Positions 38,001-53,000 of a stretch of DNA of 64,000 nucleotides are shown one piece after another; the stretch's first letter is position 1; each line of letters starts with the position of its first letter. Source of the stretch: Gymnogyps californianus (Eukaryota > Chordata > Aves > Accipitriformes > Cathartidae); NCBI RefSeq assembly GCF_018139145.2, contig NC_059480.1:12214428-12278427 (forward strand). Reading direction: 5' to 3'. Position numbers and translations under genes: made by a program. Below the pieces are notes generated by a model that made no database searches, was not told where the DNA came from, and saw only the letters and a list, made by a program, of their open reading frames with translations.

Positions 38001-41000
38001 TTTACTTAATTTAGTGTCATACTGTTCATTTGTCAACGGTAAGCTGCTGAAAAAATTACTCTATCCCAAGATATGCTTCTCCTTGGAAGGAGAGACTGCT
38101 GGAAAGAGAATATTGGAATAAAAGAAATCCCATCAAGCAATCTCCAAAAGCAAACTCATCAGTTCTTAGAAGATCTGTGTCCAGAGGCCAAAATCCAAAG
38201 ACTGATATGAAGGTGGATAATTTGGATGAAGTTCATATCCAATATTTACCTTTCTAAATACTCAGCAAGTAGTTGTTCTACTGCAGAAGAATACATCCAT
38301 TCATTTCCAACTTTCTTAGTATAGCCAGGAACTTCTTCATTTTTCTTATTGAACTTCAGGTTTAGCCCCACATTTGCTTTGTGATCTCCATGAGGACTGG
38401 AAATAAGAAAAAGTTTATTAACTTGCAATAATATATGTGTGTGTGTACCTACATTAAAAAACACAAACATACATCCTCAGCCTTAAACCACAGAAAAATT
38501 AAATTCATTGTATTGTTTACTTGTTAGCATTGCAACAGCTGTAAATGTTACAGGACATAAGCTGTGCTACGGTAGCTGTCCACATGCATGCCCACACCTT
38601 ATTGCAAAGGAGGGTGGGGAATATTTTACCCTTCTTCCTTAATTGAGATCTAAGCAACCACAATCTACCTGGCATTTACCAAGATGTAGAAGGATGCCAA
38701 ACAATCAGTGGGGAACAAATGTACACGTTAAATCACAAGAAGATGCTCATGCATCAACCACTTCTTTAGTCAGCTGTTCTAGGAAACCACAATTCTGACA
38801 TTCAGAGAACTATAGGGATTGCCTCCCTTATATATTTTAAGCAGTTTTAGTCTTAACTAGTTCTCAAAAAAAATTACAGGTACAATTATTACCCTGTTAT
38901 ACTAGCAGTAATGATAAGTACAATGAACTTGGATCCCAATTCCACTTTTTATTCTCAGTGTGGCAAAGTCAGTTCGAACTCCTGCTTCAATTATGCAGAG
39001 AGACAACCAGGAAAGTCAATTTATGTCCTTCTACGATACTAAAGCCAACAGACAACTCTCCAGTAAACAAAAATTAAAAAGAAGTTTATGATAGGAGAGA
39101 AAAACACGGCATATGAATTTAGTTTACAGCAAATATACTTTAAAGAAAGCTTCACATCACAAAACAGTTACACACTTGATAAGAACAGCACTTAAACATA
39201 GCAGAAATTCTGTAGAGTTGTATTAGAATTTAGAGGCTTCTCTACAGTCAAAAATCACAAAGAGAACCTACTTTTTCTTTGATCCTCTTCCAATAAAGAT
39301 ACTCCCTGTAAATCTGGAGACAAGATATCCACTTACTCCAAGACGACTGGCCAAAATATATGCAGGATTGTATTTCACAGAATATTTCTTTAAAACAAAC
39401 AAACAAAAAATATTGGCAATTCCCAAAGGATAAGGATTTTTATACAAAGGGCAAATGAATAATATGGAAGCATCCCTTAAAGACATTTACCATTGCAAAA
39501 TATATTTGACACGTTGTTTAAGCTTTTACTAGAAAACCAGAAACACTTACATGCTGGTTCTGTATTAAAGGATCAAGCTGGGGTTCACATGGAATATTGA
39601 AAACTACACGAATTCTACCTTCTGTGATCACATCACGTGAATCCTGAACCTTGGAGAGAAACACAACACATTAAAAATGTTATTTAAAAACAGAAGTCTT
39701 TGGATACTAGACCTCGTAGTTTACTTTATCAACAATTTTGCTGCAGCAGGAACAGAGATGCTTTGGGATTCATCATCTTGCCTTGACCTGTACACTGCTT
39801 CCTCGTAGGGGCAATCAAACAGCATTAAATCAAAGGAATCCATGACTGAAAATGGTCCAAAATGGGAACTCTATGTATTGCAAATTATCCCAAATAATTA
39901 ATAAAAATAATCCTGCATTCAAGCTATGCTACCTTTTTCCCGTTATGCCAGCAACAGTGATAGGGAAAGCAGAACCCCCCCCTCCTCCTCTGACTAAACC
40001 ATCAGGGAATCTTTGATTTAAAATTTTAGCTAGTAAGTGACCACTACTGCCACACAGCATCTTAGATTATTTTAGGCTTGCAAATAAAGAAATCGGGGCG
40101 GGGGGGAAGAAATTATTGGAACTAACTTCTCCCATGCAGCCGTAGTAAGGAGATCCCAGCATAAAGGCTGTACTTCCAGGAGGAAACAAGTCATCCAAAG
40201 TTTTGATGTTTGAAAAACAAGAGTCAAAGGCTTTGATATCCTACATGAAAATGACAAAATTGATAATGTTAAATATAATTCAGTTCCAGTAGAATAATTA
40301 AGAAGTTCATATAAATAGATGCTTATTCTAAAACATTATCAGAGCCTGAAATAATTCATCAAAGGCAAAGAAATTAATGCTATATTAAATGCTGTTACAC
40401 CAGCAACTGTGCTACCTTGTAGAGCACCACTACTGTACTTCATTCAAAATATCATCAGTAAAAAGGTGACAAAAGCCATTTTTTCAGTAATATCTCTAAA
40501 CTGTGCAACAGGGTCCCAAATTTTGTGACAAAATACTTGCCTAAGCACTTTATGTTTTGTTATACAATAAATTACATTAAAGATGCTTATTTTTGTTCAT
40601 TCTTTTGTTTTAAAGGAGCAATGCACCCCCGCATGCACCCCCATCCCAATGGAGTGAGGAGCTACGTGCAAGAAAATTGAACTTGTCTATTTACCTTGAC
40701 AACAGTTTGGTAAACAAAAGGAAGAACTTGTTTTGACCACTGCTTCTCCAAATAAACTTCTCCATTTTGGTTTATTTGATATCTATTACCAGTGAGTAAC
40801 TGAGCATATACAACTATTGATGTTTCATGAATAATTATTCCTTTTCTTCTCTGGTAGCTGAATACAAAGCAGAACATTTAGTTTGATCACAATAAACAGA
40901 ACTGAACCAAGAGGGTGGGATTAATTTCTTGGGAGGGAAAAAAAACCAAAAAACCTCTTAACAAAAGGATTCTAATAGTTTGCTTCCTGTTCTATAAAAA

Positions 41001-44000
41001 ATACCCAGAATAAACAGCTTAACCAATTGCTTATTATTTTTGCACAGCCATCACTACATAGCTAAGTGTGTTAATTTAAACACATTTTACCTTTACAGTG
41101 GGAAGGGTTAGGGGTATTTAAGACAGTTAACTCAAATGACAGATAATAAAATGGCAAGCTACTGTAACTCAGTTGTGTTGCACTGGGCACCCACACTCTA
41201 GAAGAGCAAGAGCTGTATTCAAATTTAACAATGCTAAGCTATTGAAATTGTAACTCGATACTGTATGACTCCATTCTATATACTTCCTACAACTGAAGAT
41301 TACTAAGAATAGAACAGAAAATTGAGTGGGAGGGTAAATACTGAAATTCATTTATTTGAGAACTCTTTTGTAACACCATCTAACCAAATACCTAGGGACT
41401 AACTCCGTATATTCTGAAATTTCAACATAAGCTCCTTTATATTGTTTTTTTAAACTCCAGCAGACTCATTAACTTTTATCATCAAGTATGCAGCAGCTCT
41501 TCTCTGCTACTTAGGTCTGTAATACAGCAACAAAACATAGCTAAGCTATAAAACTCAAAGTTACACTTTAATTTTCAAAGTTACTTACTGCTCTGAAATG
41601 CCTTGAACTTCTTTTAACCACATGCTTTGTTCCTTATCTCCAACGTATGCCACTTTAGTTGGGGGCACTGCATTTCCCACGTAAAGCTTCTGAGTGCCAT
41701 GTGGTTCTTCCAAATAAAACCTTGAGAATATTATGACAGGTATGAACTTAACCAAATGAGATTAATCTAGCCATAACCTATTGTGAGCAAAACTTAAAAT
41801 AGTTAGAAATTACTTGTTAAGGACATGGAAAACTTGCAGCATCGTTTTCTCTACCCTTTCCACAACAGGCCACACAGCATATTTTTTATAAATAATACCA
41901 GTGCATGTGCTGAAAGGAAGATTGTATAGAAATGTTCTCTTTTACATTATTCTGTGTATGCATTTTTCCCCTCAAAGTTAAGAATGAGCTCTCCCAAACT
42001 TCTACATCTATAGCAAAATACTGAAGGACTAGACTTCTACAGAGCTAACCAAACCTCAGAACAATGTTAAACAAAGGTTCTTCCACCAAGCAGCCTTTGA
42101 TACATCTGGACTAATTTGCTGTTAGCAAATATTACAGTAAAACCAAAACTTTTGTACAGCCTAAGAAACTTATTTTGAACAAAACAAAAAAGATGACAAA
42201 CAACTATCTATGAAAATGTCTCTTACTTAGTTTCTCCATCTGACACAGCAACAACTCTGGCTTCTTCAAGGTGTGGCCAGTTAACAAAAACACGCTTTCC
42301 AAGTACCAAACTGGCAACATTTTCTACCATCTGAAAAAAACCCAGAAGTTACTATTACTAATTGTTTAACATATTAAAAGATTTTTGTTAAAATATTTTC
42401 AAACTGTTTTTGCAATAAAAAACTATTCTAGTTAAAGAACAGGTTTTCTTGCAGAATAAAAAGCTCATTTGAGCTTATTAAATTTATTTTGATAAATATT
42501 ACATAATCTCTCATTAGAAATGGGAGAATCACATTTCATTTTTTAGGACAAAGTATCGTATTCCAAGTATGGCTCTTTACATGTAGCATATGTTAGCTGT
42601 AAGACCTGGGTTGATTTACATTTCTAGTATAGTCTTACGATGTACTGTTTTTGTTAAATCACTCAGAACTATTTGTGTCTCTGGGACACAATAATCAAAC
42701 TGACAATTTGAGATTAGTGAAATATTTTGTACCATAGATTTTACTTTTGTATCTCACTGAAATAAAGAAACAGCACTTATGTCCAGGACTTTGCTAGCAT
42801 CTGTAATTTTAGTCTCACATTATGTTCCATTTTTCCAATGAGTTTCTGCTATTTTTTAATATAATATTTTGGCTTATTTAATTCTCTTTGCCACATATCT
42901 TGAATATTCACTCTCCCTATCTCTCTACTGTAAAATCCTATCTTGTTGTTTTCCTCCTCTCTCCTTTCCTGGTTTTATTTATTTATTTATTTATCCATCT
43001 CAAACTTTTTTCTTTTCCTGGATTTGTCTTTTGCTACCTGGTATTTTTAATTATGAAATAGAGTTGGCCTTTAAAGGATTTAGAAAAAATATTTTGCTTC
43101 TTAATGTCTCTGCATCAACTCTTTCCTCTAATTCCTCTATCAAACAGTCTCATTTAAGTGGGAGGTTAAGTCTGCTTTGTTGATGAAAAGGGACTGATTA
43201 AAAAAGCGTCTATATACTTAGCTACACAAAAGACAAGGGGCACTGGTCTGGAGACTCTGCTTCCTTGCATTTATACCATTTCCAACTATTAATTAGTCAG
43301 GAGTGAGTCTCACCAATTCCTTACCTGAGAACATCTGATGGCTACCACAAAGAAATGCCAGAAACTCAACTAAGGAGACTGAAATTTAACATTCTGAAGT
43401 CAGGACAAATTTAAATCTTTCAGCAGATTCCCAAAATCCTAGACTGTTCCCCACACAGATTTAGCATTTTAATCCTAACGAACTTTAATTTTTATTATTG
43501 ACTCCAATAGTCAACAAAAGCTTTCAGTGTGAACTAATACTGTTGATGTTTTCAGTGAACTGATTCAGCTGATGTTTTCAAAATATATACTGAGAATACT
43601 ACTGCCTAATGGTCTCAACTTTGGACTGGGAGCTAAGAACTCCAGAGTTCTTACTCCAGCAATTAATTCTATGGCCTTGAGCATACAGTCATATTTCACC
43701 TTCCCTTCTATTAATCAAATTTTAACAACTTACACATAAAGCTCATTTTGAAATCAAGCATTACTAGTTAAATAAAGCTTTAAAAAAATCTAAAGGTATT
43801 CTTTTAAATTAACTATTCAATATATTTAACTATTCTTTTTTAAGAAATGCTTGGGTTTCAAAATTTTTTTAAACTTTTTCAGTACTACTCTATAAATGGT
43901 TTTCTCCTATAACACACTACTGAGAATACATAAACAACCAACATTTCAAATCTGACTATTTAACAAATTCAGTCTTTTTATGACAAGTTTTTTTGTCTGT

Positions 44001-47000
44001 GTTTTTTTGTTTGTTTGTTTGTTTTTGTTAGGAGCTGAATGCTTACCTGTTCTTTTGAGTTCTCATCAGCTATGATTTCTAACATCATGTTCTCTCCATG
44101 GCTGCTTTGCTGGAACACCTGTATGCCACTTTTTCTAAGATAGAACTGAGAAACAAAACAAAACAGCACATGAAACTTACTTGATCTTCTACATAGTTAT
44201 CCATTAAATACAATTGAAAACGTCAGAAGAGAGAAATCTTTTACCTTATGTTTAATGTGCTTTAAAGTAGGAAATCCACAAAAATATAATGCACTCTTGT
44301 TGATTTTGGTTATCTTATTGTGGGTTATTTCTACGTGCCAAGCATCCAAAGGTATTGTTTTATACCTAAAAAACAAGTTGCACAATGTTTGCTCATACAG
44401 ATTGACCTTTGGCTCTAGAAACTCTCATTACTCATTCAAACACTCATTACTTGACAAACCCTTTGACTTTCCTGTAAGGTGGCAATTAATTTAAGCCACT
44501 TGGAATCTATACGAAGGACTATAAAAACCCATGCTATTGCTGCAAAGAGACTACTCATTAAGAAAAAGACAAAACTTCAAGCCACGGTATGTCCCAATCT
44601 CACTATTGTAATTCATTATTATTGTCAAATTCTAAACCAGCAATGTTTCCATATGGTATCACTCATCTTCACAACTATTCATTCTTCCCTGAGTGTAATC
44701 CTGCAACAGGCATTCCTCCCCTATTTCGCTTTGACTGCTATTAAGGTTATGTTTCCATTTAATCTTGAAACCTCAGCCTGCGTTAAATAAAGCTGGCTAC
44801 TTTCAGTGAGAGGAAAGTGAAAAACACACTTGTGTTCAACACTCTGCCCTGGATCCAAACGCTTACATTTTTGTACAGATGGTCTGGAATTAGTGTGCTG
44901 ATAAATCATCACTATTATCAGATATTTGTACCAGTCTTTCATCCTCTGTGTCATACAAAGTTCAGTAATTCTCTAGAGTGTTCTTGCCAACTTAGCATTG
45001 GTTCATTTGTTTTGCAAAGTAACATTTGAAGAAAAGGGACAAATACTTTTACTGTGCCATCCACAACAAGTAACATCTAATTCAACATTTTACGTTTTTC
45101 AGTGTATATATTGGCATATACAAGCTTTGGTTAAAATGCTAATAAAAGTATTCTAACTACTTTTAGTCTACTCTAAAATAGTTACGCCAGTGTTACCTCG
45201 TATGACATCTTTCTATTGCAGGGAATTTCTCCGGCCATGGTGACATGTACTGGAACTCTGCATCTTTGTCATACCAGTACATTAAGCAAGCACTGTGAGT
45301 ATTTCTTCGTTTCTCCTCTTCTTTTAGGCACTTATTACAGGATTCCATGGCCTGCAGCAGTCGTTTCTAAATTTTAGAGAAATTAGCGTACGTCAAACTG
45401 CCAACAAAAATTAGCACGGAAACATCTACATTGGGAAAGTCGATACCTGCACTTTTCTGGTTAAAGTATTAATTTTCTAATTGCAGCCTCACCCTTCCTC
45501 ATGTCCCAGCTCTCTGATAAAAATAGGACAATTATAATGGAATGGCTTTGGAGAATAAAGATTACCTTTCTGCAAATATGTTTCCAAAGGCTAGCCATAT
45601 TTTGCCTTTTACATTTAACATACAAAGAAATATTAAAAAGATTTTAGATGTTATCATAAGATTCCGCAAAATAACTACTGAAAAAGTTTCAAAACCTTAT
45701 CGGTCATTCAAGTAGCAACTGTTGTCTTTTGGGAGAACACTAAGCCCTGTCAACCTTTCACTGCGAGCTATGGAAACAGTTGATAGGCACACACCACCAC
45801 CTGTATATATCTTAACATCTAATCTGCACTTTTATTTTCATCCACTCTTTGATGAGCTCAAATTTAATCTGATAAAAGATATTACAACAATGTATATAAT
45901 ACTGTTATCCTATATGCAAAAGAAAAATGTTACTATTTTATTCCTCTCTGTTAATGTTTTGCTGTTTGTTTTGTACTTAAAGTCTTCTACCCATTACTGG
46001 TGTTCATGTGAAGAGATTTTCTGTAAAAAGACTAGGGTTTAAGTGTTTCTTTTATTTTACCTACAGACATGCTGTATTTTTATATGTATATAGGAACAGA
46101 ACTTTTTTTTCAAAGAATCTGAAACTAAGTATTTGAATAGCTGATTAAAAACATGAACAAATAACAAGAAGTCCACATCCCTTACTTAAGACTTCTGCCA
46201 CTTGAAGCTAACTTTCCTTGTGGTAACTTAATCTAACCTTACTCTCCAGGCAGCAAACATCTATATTTTTCTGTGGTCTTATCAAGTGCTAATTTAAACT
46301 TCCATTTAATTGCATGTCTAACTTGATTAATTAAGAAGTTTAGCAGATTTGTTATGAAGCTTTTATACACAGCAGACCTTGAAAGAACTTACCTCATCAA
46401 TAAACGGGATTAATACTACAGCTTCCCATTCTTGCTGTTTTCCATTTAGGTCAGTTTTAAAATCTGGTGGATAATATTCTATAATAGGAGAGTCTTGACT
46501 AATCATCAAATGCTAGGAAAATACAACAGAGGAATTAAACAATATCAGAGACAATTTAGCATTAATTCTAGGAAGAGATAGAGGAAGGCTGGTATTAAAA
46601 CCAATTCAAGGCTGAACAGGAATTCAACATTTATCATTTAACTGTCCTAGCCTGAAATTGCTTAGCAAATGCAAAATTTTGTATTTATTACTAACTTTAC
46701 AATGTACTAAGAATAGTAAGAAGTATTTAACCGTATACCTAAAATTTAGAGGTAGAATATAACTAAGGGGATATGCAAAAATATCAAGAAAAGAGTTACT
46801 TCAAAATAAACCAGACAACCAGTAAGTGATAGATAAATGCAATTTAATTCTACATCCTACCTGGTAGCATTTAGGTAGCAGATCTTTGCTAGCTGCTGGA
46901 AGTACAGCAAGCAGCTGTTCAAATGGCATGAAAGGTTTTCCCAGTTCAAATTTGATTTTGAATTCACCGATGTTGCGAATATCTGACAGATAAGGTGCAT

Positions 47001-50000
47001 AATGATAAGGATAATACCTGCAGGCAAAAAAATTTCTTAAGTTACTTGACTTAATTATAGCACAGCAGCTTTCACAGATCAGAAACAAAGAGAACTACAT
47101 TAAATGTTCCCAGCATACAAGGTGAAATATCACTCGATCTTTAAGCAATTTCTCATTTGACGATTTTTCTTACCAGCTCCATGATTGAACTCCATGGTAA
47201 TAATAATGCAAAATCCATTGTATTGCCTGGACGTAACATTCAGCTTGATCAGCCAAGAAGTCACTTAAAAGAAAAAAGAAAGATACTTAGTTTTTCTCAT
47301 TTTCACTGGTATATAAAAATTACTTAGCACCTTGCACATAGGAATGAAGACAGAGTATTTTGGGAACCCAATAAGACCATAGTTCTCTAGATTCATTTAA
47401 TACTAATGGATTTTTTCTCTCTGGTCCTCAAACACTTGTTACAGAAAACTTGACTTGCAGCTCTTCTTGCATTAGCCAAAAGCATCACCGCTGCAGTACA
47501 CTGCCATGTGTTCTCTGCTTTCAACATGGATGGATATTCTGTCTTGTATTAGACATATGCAAAGACTTGTCTTTGGTGTTTAAAGAAAAAAGGAAAAAAA
47601 AGAAAAAGCATACACTTACTCAGAAACTACTTCTACACCCATTTTAGTCATGTAGTAAGTTCTTTTGTATTGCCTAAACTCAGTTTCAAACAGATCATCA
47701 TCTTCTGGTTCATCTTCCAACACAGCTGAAAAAGCAGTCATGAAAAAAAGGATTAATGTTCACTTCTCTACTACAATAAGGTTTGAAGATATTCAGTTTT
47801 GACTTAACTTTATTACTCAATTCACAGTTATAGGTGCTCATACCTTCCTTGCACTGGAAGTAACATGAAACAATCAAAAAACATCTTTACCCAGAGAAAG
47901 TCTGGAACTTTTTTTTTTTCCTTTAAAGACAGGCAACCCGTGTTGTAGCCCAATTACAAGAACAGAGAAGAGAATATAAGCCATCAGAAAATAATTTAAG
48001 AAAACATTAAAATAAATTTTAAAATTCAATCTTTTTTCAGCAACATCATCTTATATCATGGAGTAGTATTTATACATTTTTGACATCAAATTTCAAAACC
48101 TGAGCAAAAGACATTGTCTACAAGTGGAATAGGTTTAAAAACATAATCAACACAACCAAAAGCCCAAAGCCATGTAAAAATCTGTTCATTTGTCCCCACC
48201 TGTATAACAAAATACCCAGGCATACAATTAGCAAAAACATAATGTTGTTGAAGATTTGCTTATTCATTCCTTTAATTCATCATGGAGATACTGGTCAGGT
48301 AAGAAGCACTTCAAAAGCTTGAGCCGCACTCCCTCTCACCATAAGCCAGTGATGTGCAGTTCCATTTCCCAATAGCTGACTACTCTTTCATTTAGATTAA
48401 GGTAATCTCTGACATGAAATTCTTACAGATCATCCAAATCTATACACCAATTAACAAGTTTTTTTGTTATATGTATATGGAAAAATTATTTGCACTTACT
48501 TTTAGGGGTCACTTCACCTTCATTTTTTTCTAAAGCAGCCAAGCATATAGAATTTTCCTGAGCCTATTAATTTAATATTTGAGATAAAGTAAAGATAGAG
48601 AATAATATGCACATACCTCATTTACAACCATATAATCTGCAACTCAAAACGCTATAATCAAGATGTATAAATATTATGTAGTATAAAACCCACTACATTT
48701 CCTTCTCTTGTGAGCAGTCTCAAATAAATTCTCAGCTACCTTTAAAAAATAGCTGAATATTTGTTTTCCAAAATACAACTGTTTCCAAAACTGTGCAGTA
48801 CGCATTTAAGCATTTTTACCTACATCATGCATTGTGCTACAGCACCAGTATGCAGTCAAATTTTTCATCAGTAAATTTTTAAGAGTTCACATTACTTTTG
48901 TGGGAAGTAAGGATACAAGAAATTGTGTTTTAGAGAGTCAAACAAGCCAAACATTCACTTCCCTGTCACACTACACACTGTCAGCACTGAGTAGCTTTCA
49001 ATAAGCAGAATCATTAAGTTGGCCCTCTTCCCCTGTACCTGAGATATGCAAGCTCCTGACTGTCACTGCCCTTCAAAGGATCAGTCAAGATGGCTAGCTA
49101 ATACTATACAGCTGCTCCAAACTTCTGTGGCAAATAAGAAAACAACCACAAATAAAGCATACCTTATTAAAGGAAGAGCTAACATCTTGCTCTTACAAAC
49201 CACAAACTGCACTAAAGAACAGGATAACGATATACAGTGACAGACTAAACTTGAAGGAATTTCCTGCTGCTACTCTACACTCTGCTGAAGGCATGTATTG
49301 AAGGCTAGTCAATGGAGGTGGTGGTGAGGAACATAACAGTGTAGCAGAGTCAAGATACAGAGAAAGGTGCTGTTCCTTATTAATTAGTTATATCTAGAAT
49401 TGCAAGTTTAATAACCAATCTGAGATAGCTCACGCTAATGAAATTGCTATTTATCTATTCATTGTCAAATACCAAGACATGCATGAATGATCTATCAGCG
49501 TATCTGAAATCTATAAAACTTCCAGCAGGCTATGCATTGAAAAGTAAAATTATAAAGCATAGCAAGTTTGACCATAACTCACCCAGAAGTAAGTTTTGCT
49601 GCTGTTGAGGAACAGGTAAGTTAACATAAAGCATTAAGTTATGGGTTTACAAGATTTCAAAAATCATGAGAACCTGACCTTGACTTAACCATTTCATTAC
49701 TCACAATCAGCAATGCATACAGGCAGTTCCTCAAATGTTACATTTTACTATCTTTTCTGATCTCAAGAAGTCTCAAAACAGAGGTTTATGCCATTTGTCT
49801 AAGATCAAATTATTGATTTGCAAAAAGTAACATTCTTATTTCCAACACTGCACATGTAAAACACTAACCTTTTGTTTCTTTTGTTTATTTTTTCTGGCTT
49901 CCTCTGCTGCAATACCAGCTGCCTCGTTGAGGTATTTATTGCCTACTTTACTTTCAAACCATTTTAGGTCTACAAAGACTTCACTGAAGTGTTCACGATC

Positions 50001-53000
50001 AAACTGTGCAGAAAGATTAAAGTAAGTTTAGAAATATTTGAAGGACGCCAAATTTAGAGTGCTAAATTAACAATGTCTTTTTAGTACATGCACTAGATTA
50101 CATCTACAGTCATTCGTACATAAACATTTTACCCTAGAGCTACAACTAAACTAATAGATTAACAATAAAAATCTTTTTTCTTAGCAATATATAACATATA
50201 CCCAAGCCATATTTTGTTTTCTTTCAGTAAGGCAGCAATGGGTAACAAAAAGAGTGAGATAACTTCCACACTTCACTATCAACTCTAGAAGTAGTAGACA
50301 TATATAAGGTCTGGGTAATACAGTCTTGTGCCACACACCCAACACTTTCATAGCTCTACCCAAGAATCAGAAGACAGGGCTGAAGCAGGGACAGCAGATG
50401 AACTTCCTCCTTCCAAGTTCAGCAGAAGGCTGACACCTTTCTATTTCTATATGGCCTATACCTTTTCTCATCTCTAGGATGGATTACTGCAGTGCCACTT
50501 AACAGGATTGCCTCCTGTATGCCAGTTAGTTCATGAAGAATGCTGATGCCTGCCTCAGAGATACTAATGCTTCATTGCTCTTTACCAGTCATCTTCATAA
50601 AAAACTTGCAAAAAATATTGCTCTCCAAGATCTTCAGATATAGCCTACCCCACAAGAAACGGACCAGCAGGGGAAGCAAAGAATATTGCTGCCCGCAGCA
50701 CGCTTTGCCCAGTACTGCCACTCATTATTCAGTGAGAATTGAGGACCGTGATTCTACTGGTGAATCCTCATTTGACTTGCAGTAAAAGATGCTGGCTAAA
50801 GCATAGATCACATGATTCAATCTTTTTCCTCTTACGTTACGATAAGATCAGACAACAACTGATTGGATCCCATCAGTTAAATTATAAAACAGCTGACTGA
50901 ACCACTTGTAAAACACAATCATTTAACAGTTCATTAAAACTACAGCATGGTGTATTTTAGGGCACTATATTGAGGTTATATTCAACAGACTATACTGTTC
51001 TATACAGTGCAATTTCGAAGTTACTTACATCTGACAATCTTGTGAGATATCTCTCAAAGCGTTTTAAATTCAGATGCCCATTTTCATTTATGTAACCTAA
51101 TGGGAAAATAAAGTATGTTTTTTAAATTAACAATTTAACAATTTCAAAATTTCAATTCAAATGCCCCATAGATAATAGAATGCAATCTTGCTGGCTGTCT
51201 ACAGAAAATACAATAAATGCTAAACTTTCTAACATGGCTAAAAAGGTCAATAAATATTAATGCAGGAATGTTAACGTTTGTACTTTCCACAACTGAACTT
51301 AGTGTTCTTACCTCCCAGGTCTGGCAAGATAGCCATGTATGTTCTATAAAGTAGCGGCAGTGCATCATGATTAATATGTAAATGAGGTAGATGAGGAATA
51401 AAATCATTTCCTACAAGGAAACCCATTAAGATCCAATCATCTATTATCCTTTCAATATCATATTCAAAGGAAATCTTGTCCTGTGGGGAAAAAAGGGAAA
51501 AAAAGAAAAAAAACCACAGGAGTACAGTTTTTATTATCATGTTTGCATAGAAAGACCTCACACATTTTTTCAATCACAGCTCCATTAGAACTTACTTTTA
51601 CTGGTGAAAATTCATAATCAATATACTCTCTCATCAGTGATAAGTGCAGTAAATGAAACGTGGTTTCCTCTGGTGCACACGCTCTGTAAATTATTCAAAA
51701 CATTCATTATTTATAAACACACTTTCAACATGAATATTTAATAAGTCCAAGGTTACCTAAAACCAAGTAATCTTACTAGGATTATATCTTTGCAGAAGAA
51801 ATAACGTATAAACATTTCTTTGAATCTATTTTAGGATTCATCTGGTTTGAGTCTATAAAATTTTGCAGTAGAATCTTCTAAAGAGCAGATGTGACTTCAC
51901 TGTATGGAAAACAGCTAGCTTCAAGAAAGCAGGGCAGCTTTGTGGAGTTCTATGTTGCATTAACTATTTCCTAAGTAATTATCCCATTGTTCAAAAAAGG
52001 GACAACCTAACATAACTTTGCACCAAACCCAATAAATTTTAAGGTATTTTAGAACTAGTCTGAGTACATACAGAGTACACAGATTCATGTCTAAACTGGG
52101 TGTGTTACATTTGCAGTCATTTGAAATGCTTCTTGTAAGACAAGAATATGCTCAACTTGAAAATATGCTCCATATGTATTATCTAGTGGCTTCAACACAG
52201 CACCAAAAAAATGACAAACCTACTGTTTGTTTATGGCATAAATTAGTCAACATATATTCTGCCTTCTTTTCCTCTCTTCACTAAAATTACTTAATACCTA
52301 AGCCAATGTTAGGCCAAAATCAGTTAATACCTACACCAAAAGATTAACGAGCTCAAGACTGATGTATTTTAAATTTGTAAAGGACTATTTCACCTTGTAG
52401 ATATCATAACTAGCTGGGACCACCTCCAATGACAAACCAGCATAAACGTCTGTGTATTCACACATACATAGCAGATTTTGGCCAAAATCCTCTGAGGAAG
52501 ATGTGTGTGATACACAAGCTTATATGAAGACTACTAAGACGAACTTGGAGCTACACTTGGCCGCACAGAACTTCAGACCCAATTCTGTCACTTTTAAAAA
52601 TGTAATTTTCATATTGGCAAATCCAGGTTGATGTTCTAAGACTCTAGAGACATTTTGGCCCTTATTCTTCATTGCACTGGACTTGAAAATCTGATAAAAC
52701 AAATAATTTTTCTCAATCAAGAAATTGCTGACAGATATTAATTTATATGTATTTTTAGCATTTTCAAATTTCCAACTGTAAGTACTCATAAAAGTGACAA
52801 TATTGACAGAAGGCAATTCCTGTAGCTTCCAGTAGTAAATTCCTGTAATGAGCAATATTATCCAGAAACTACAACACGAGCCAAATATGGAACAACGCTG
52901 GGGGGGGCAGGGGGAGAGACACCTGGCCTTTTGATTTCATACTTTATTTAATTAATCCCTCAAAAGGTCGTCACACTTATTTTTAAAAAAGGGAAAACCA

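Larger units (their letters stand above)
42331..44046 (-). other. XRN1: XRN1 intron 18
   Basis: 1.7 kb AT-rich intron with two tetranucleotide repeats (TTTA at 42973-42993, GTTT at 44001-44028); no other feature recognised. Confidence 0.8.

Noticed and set aside
45722..46042. Plus-strand 106-codon open frame in XRN1 intron 15
   Set aside because: Hydrophobic AT-rich translation without homology or splice evidence.
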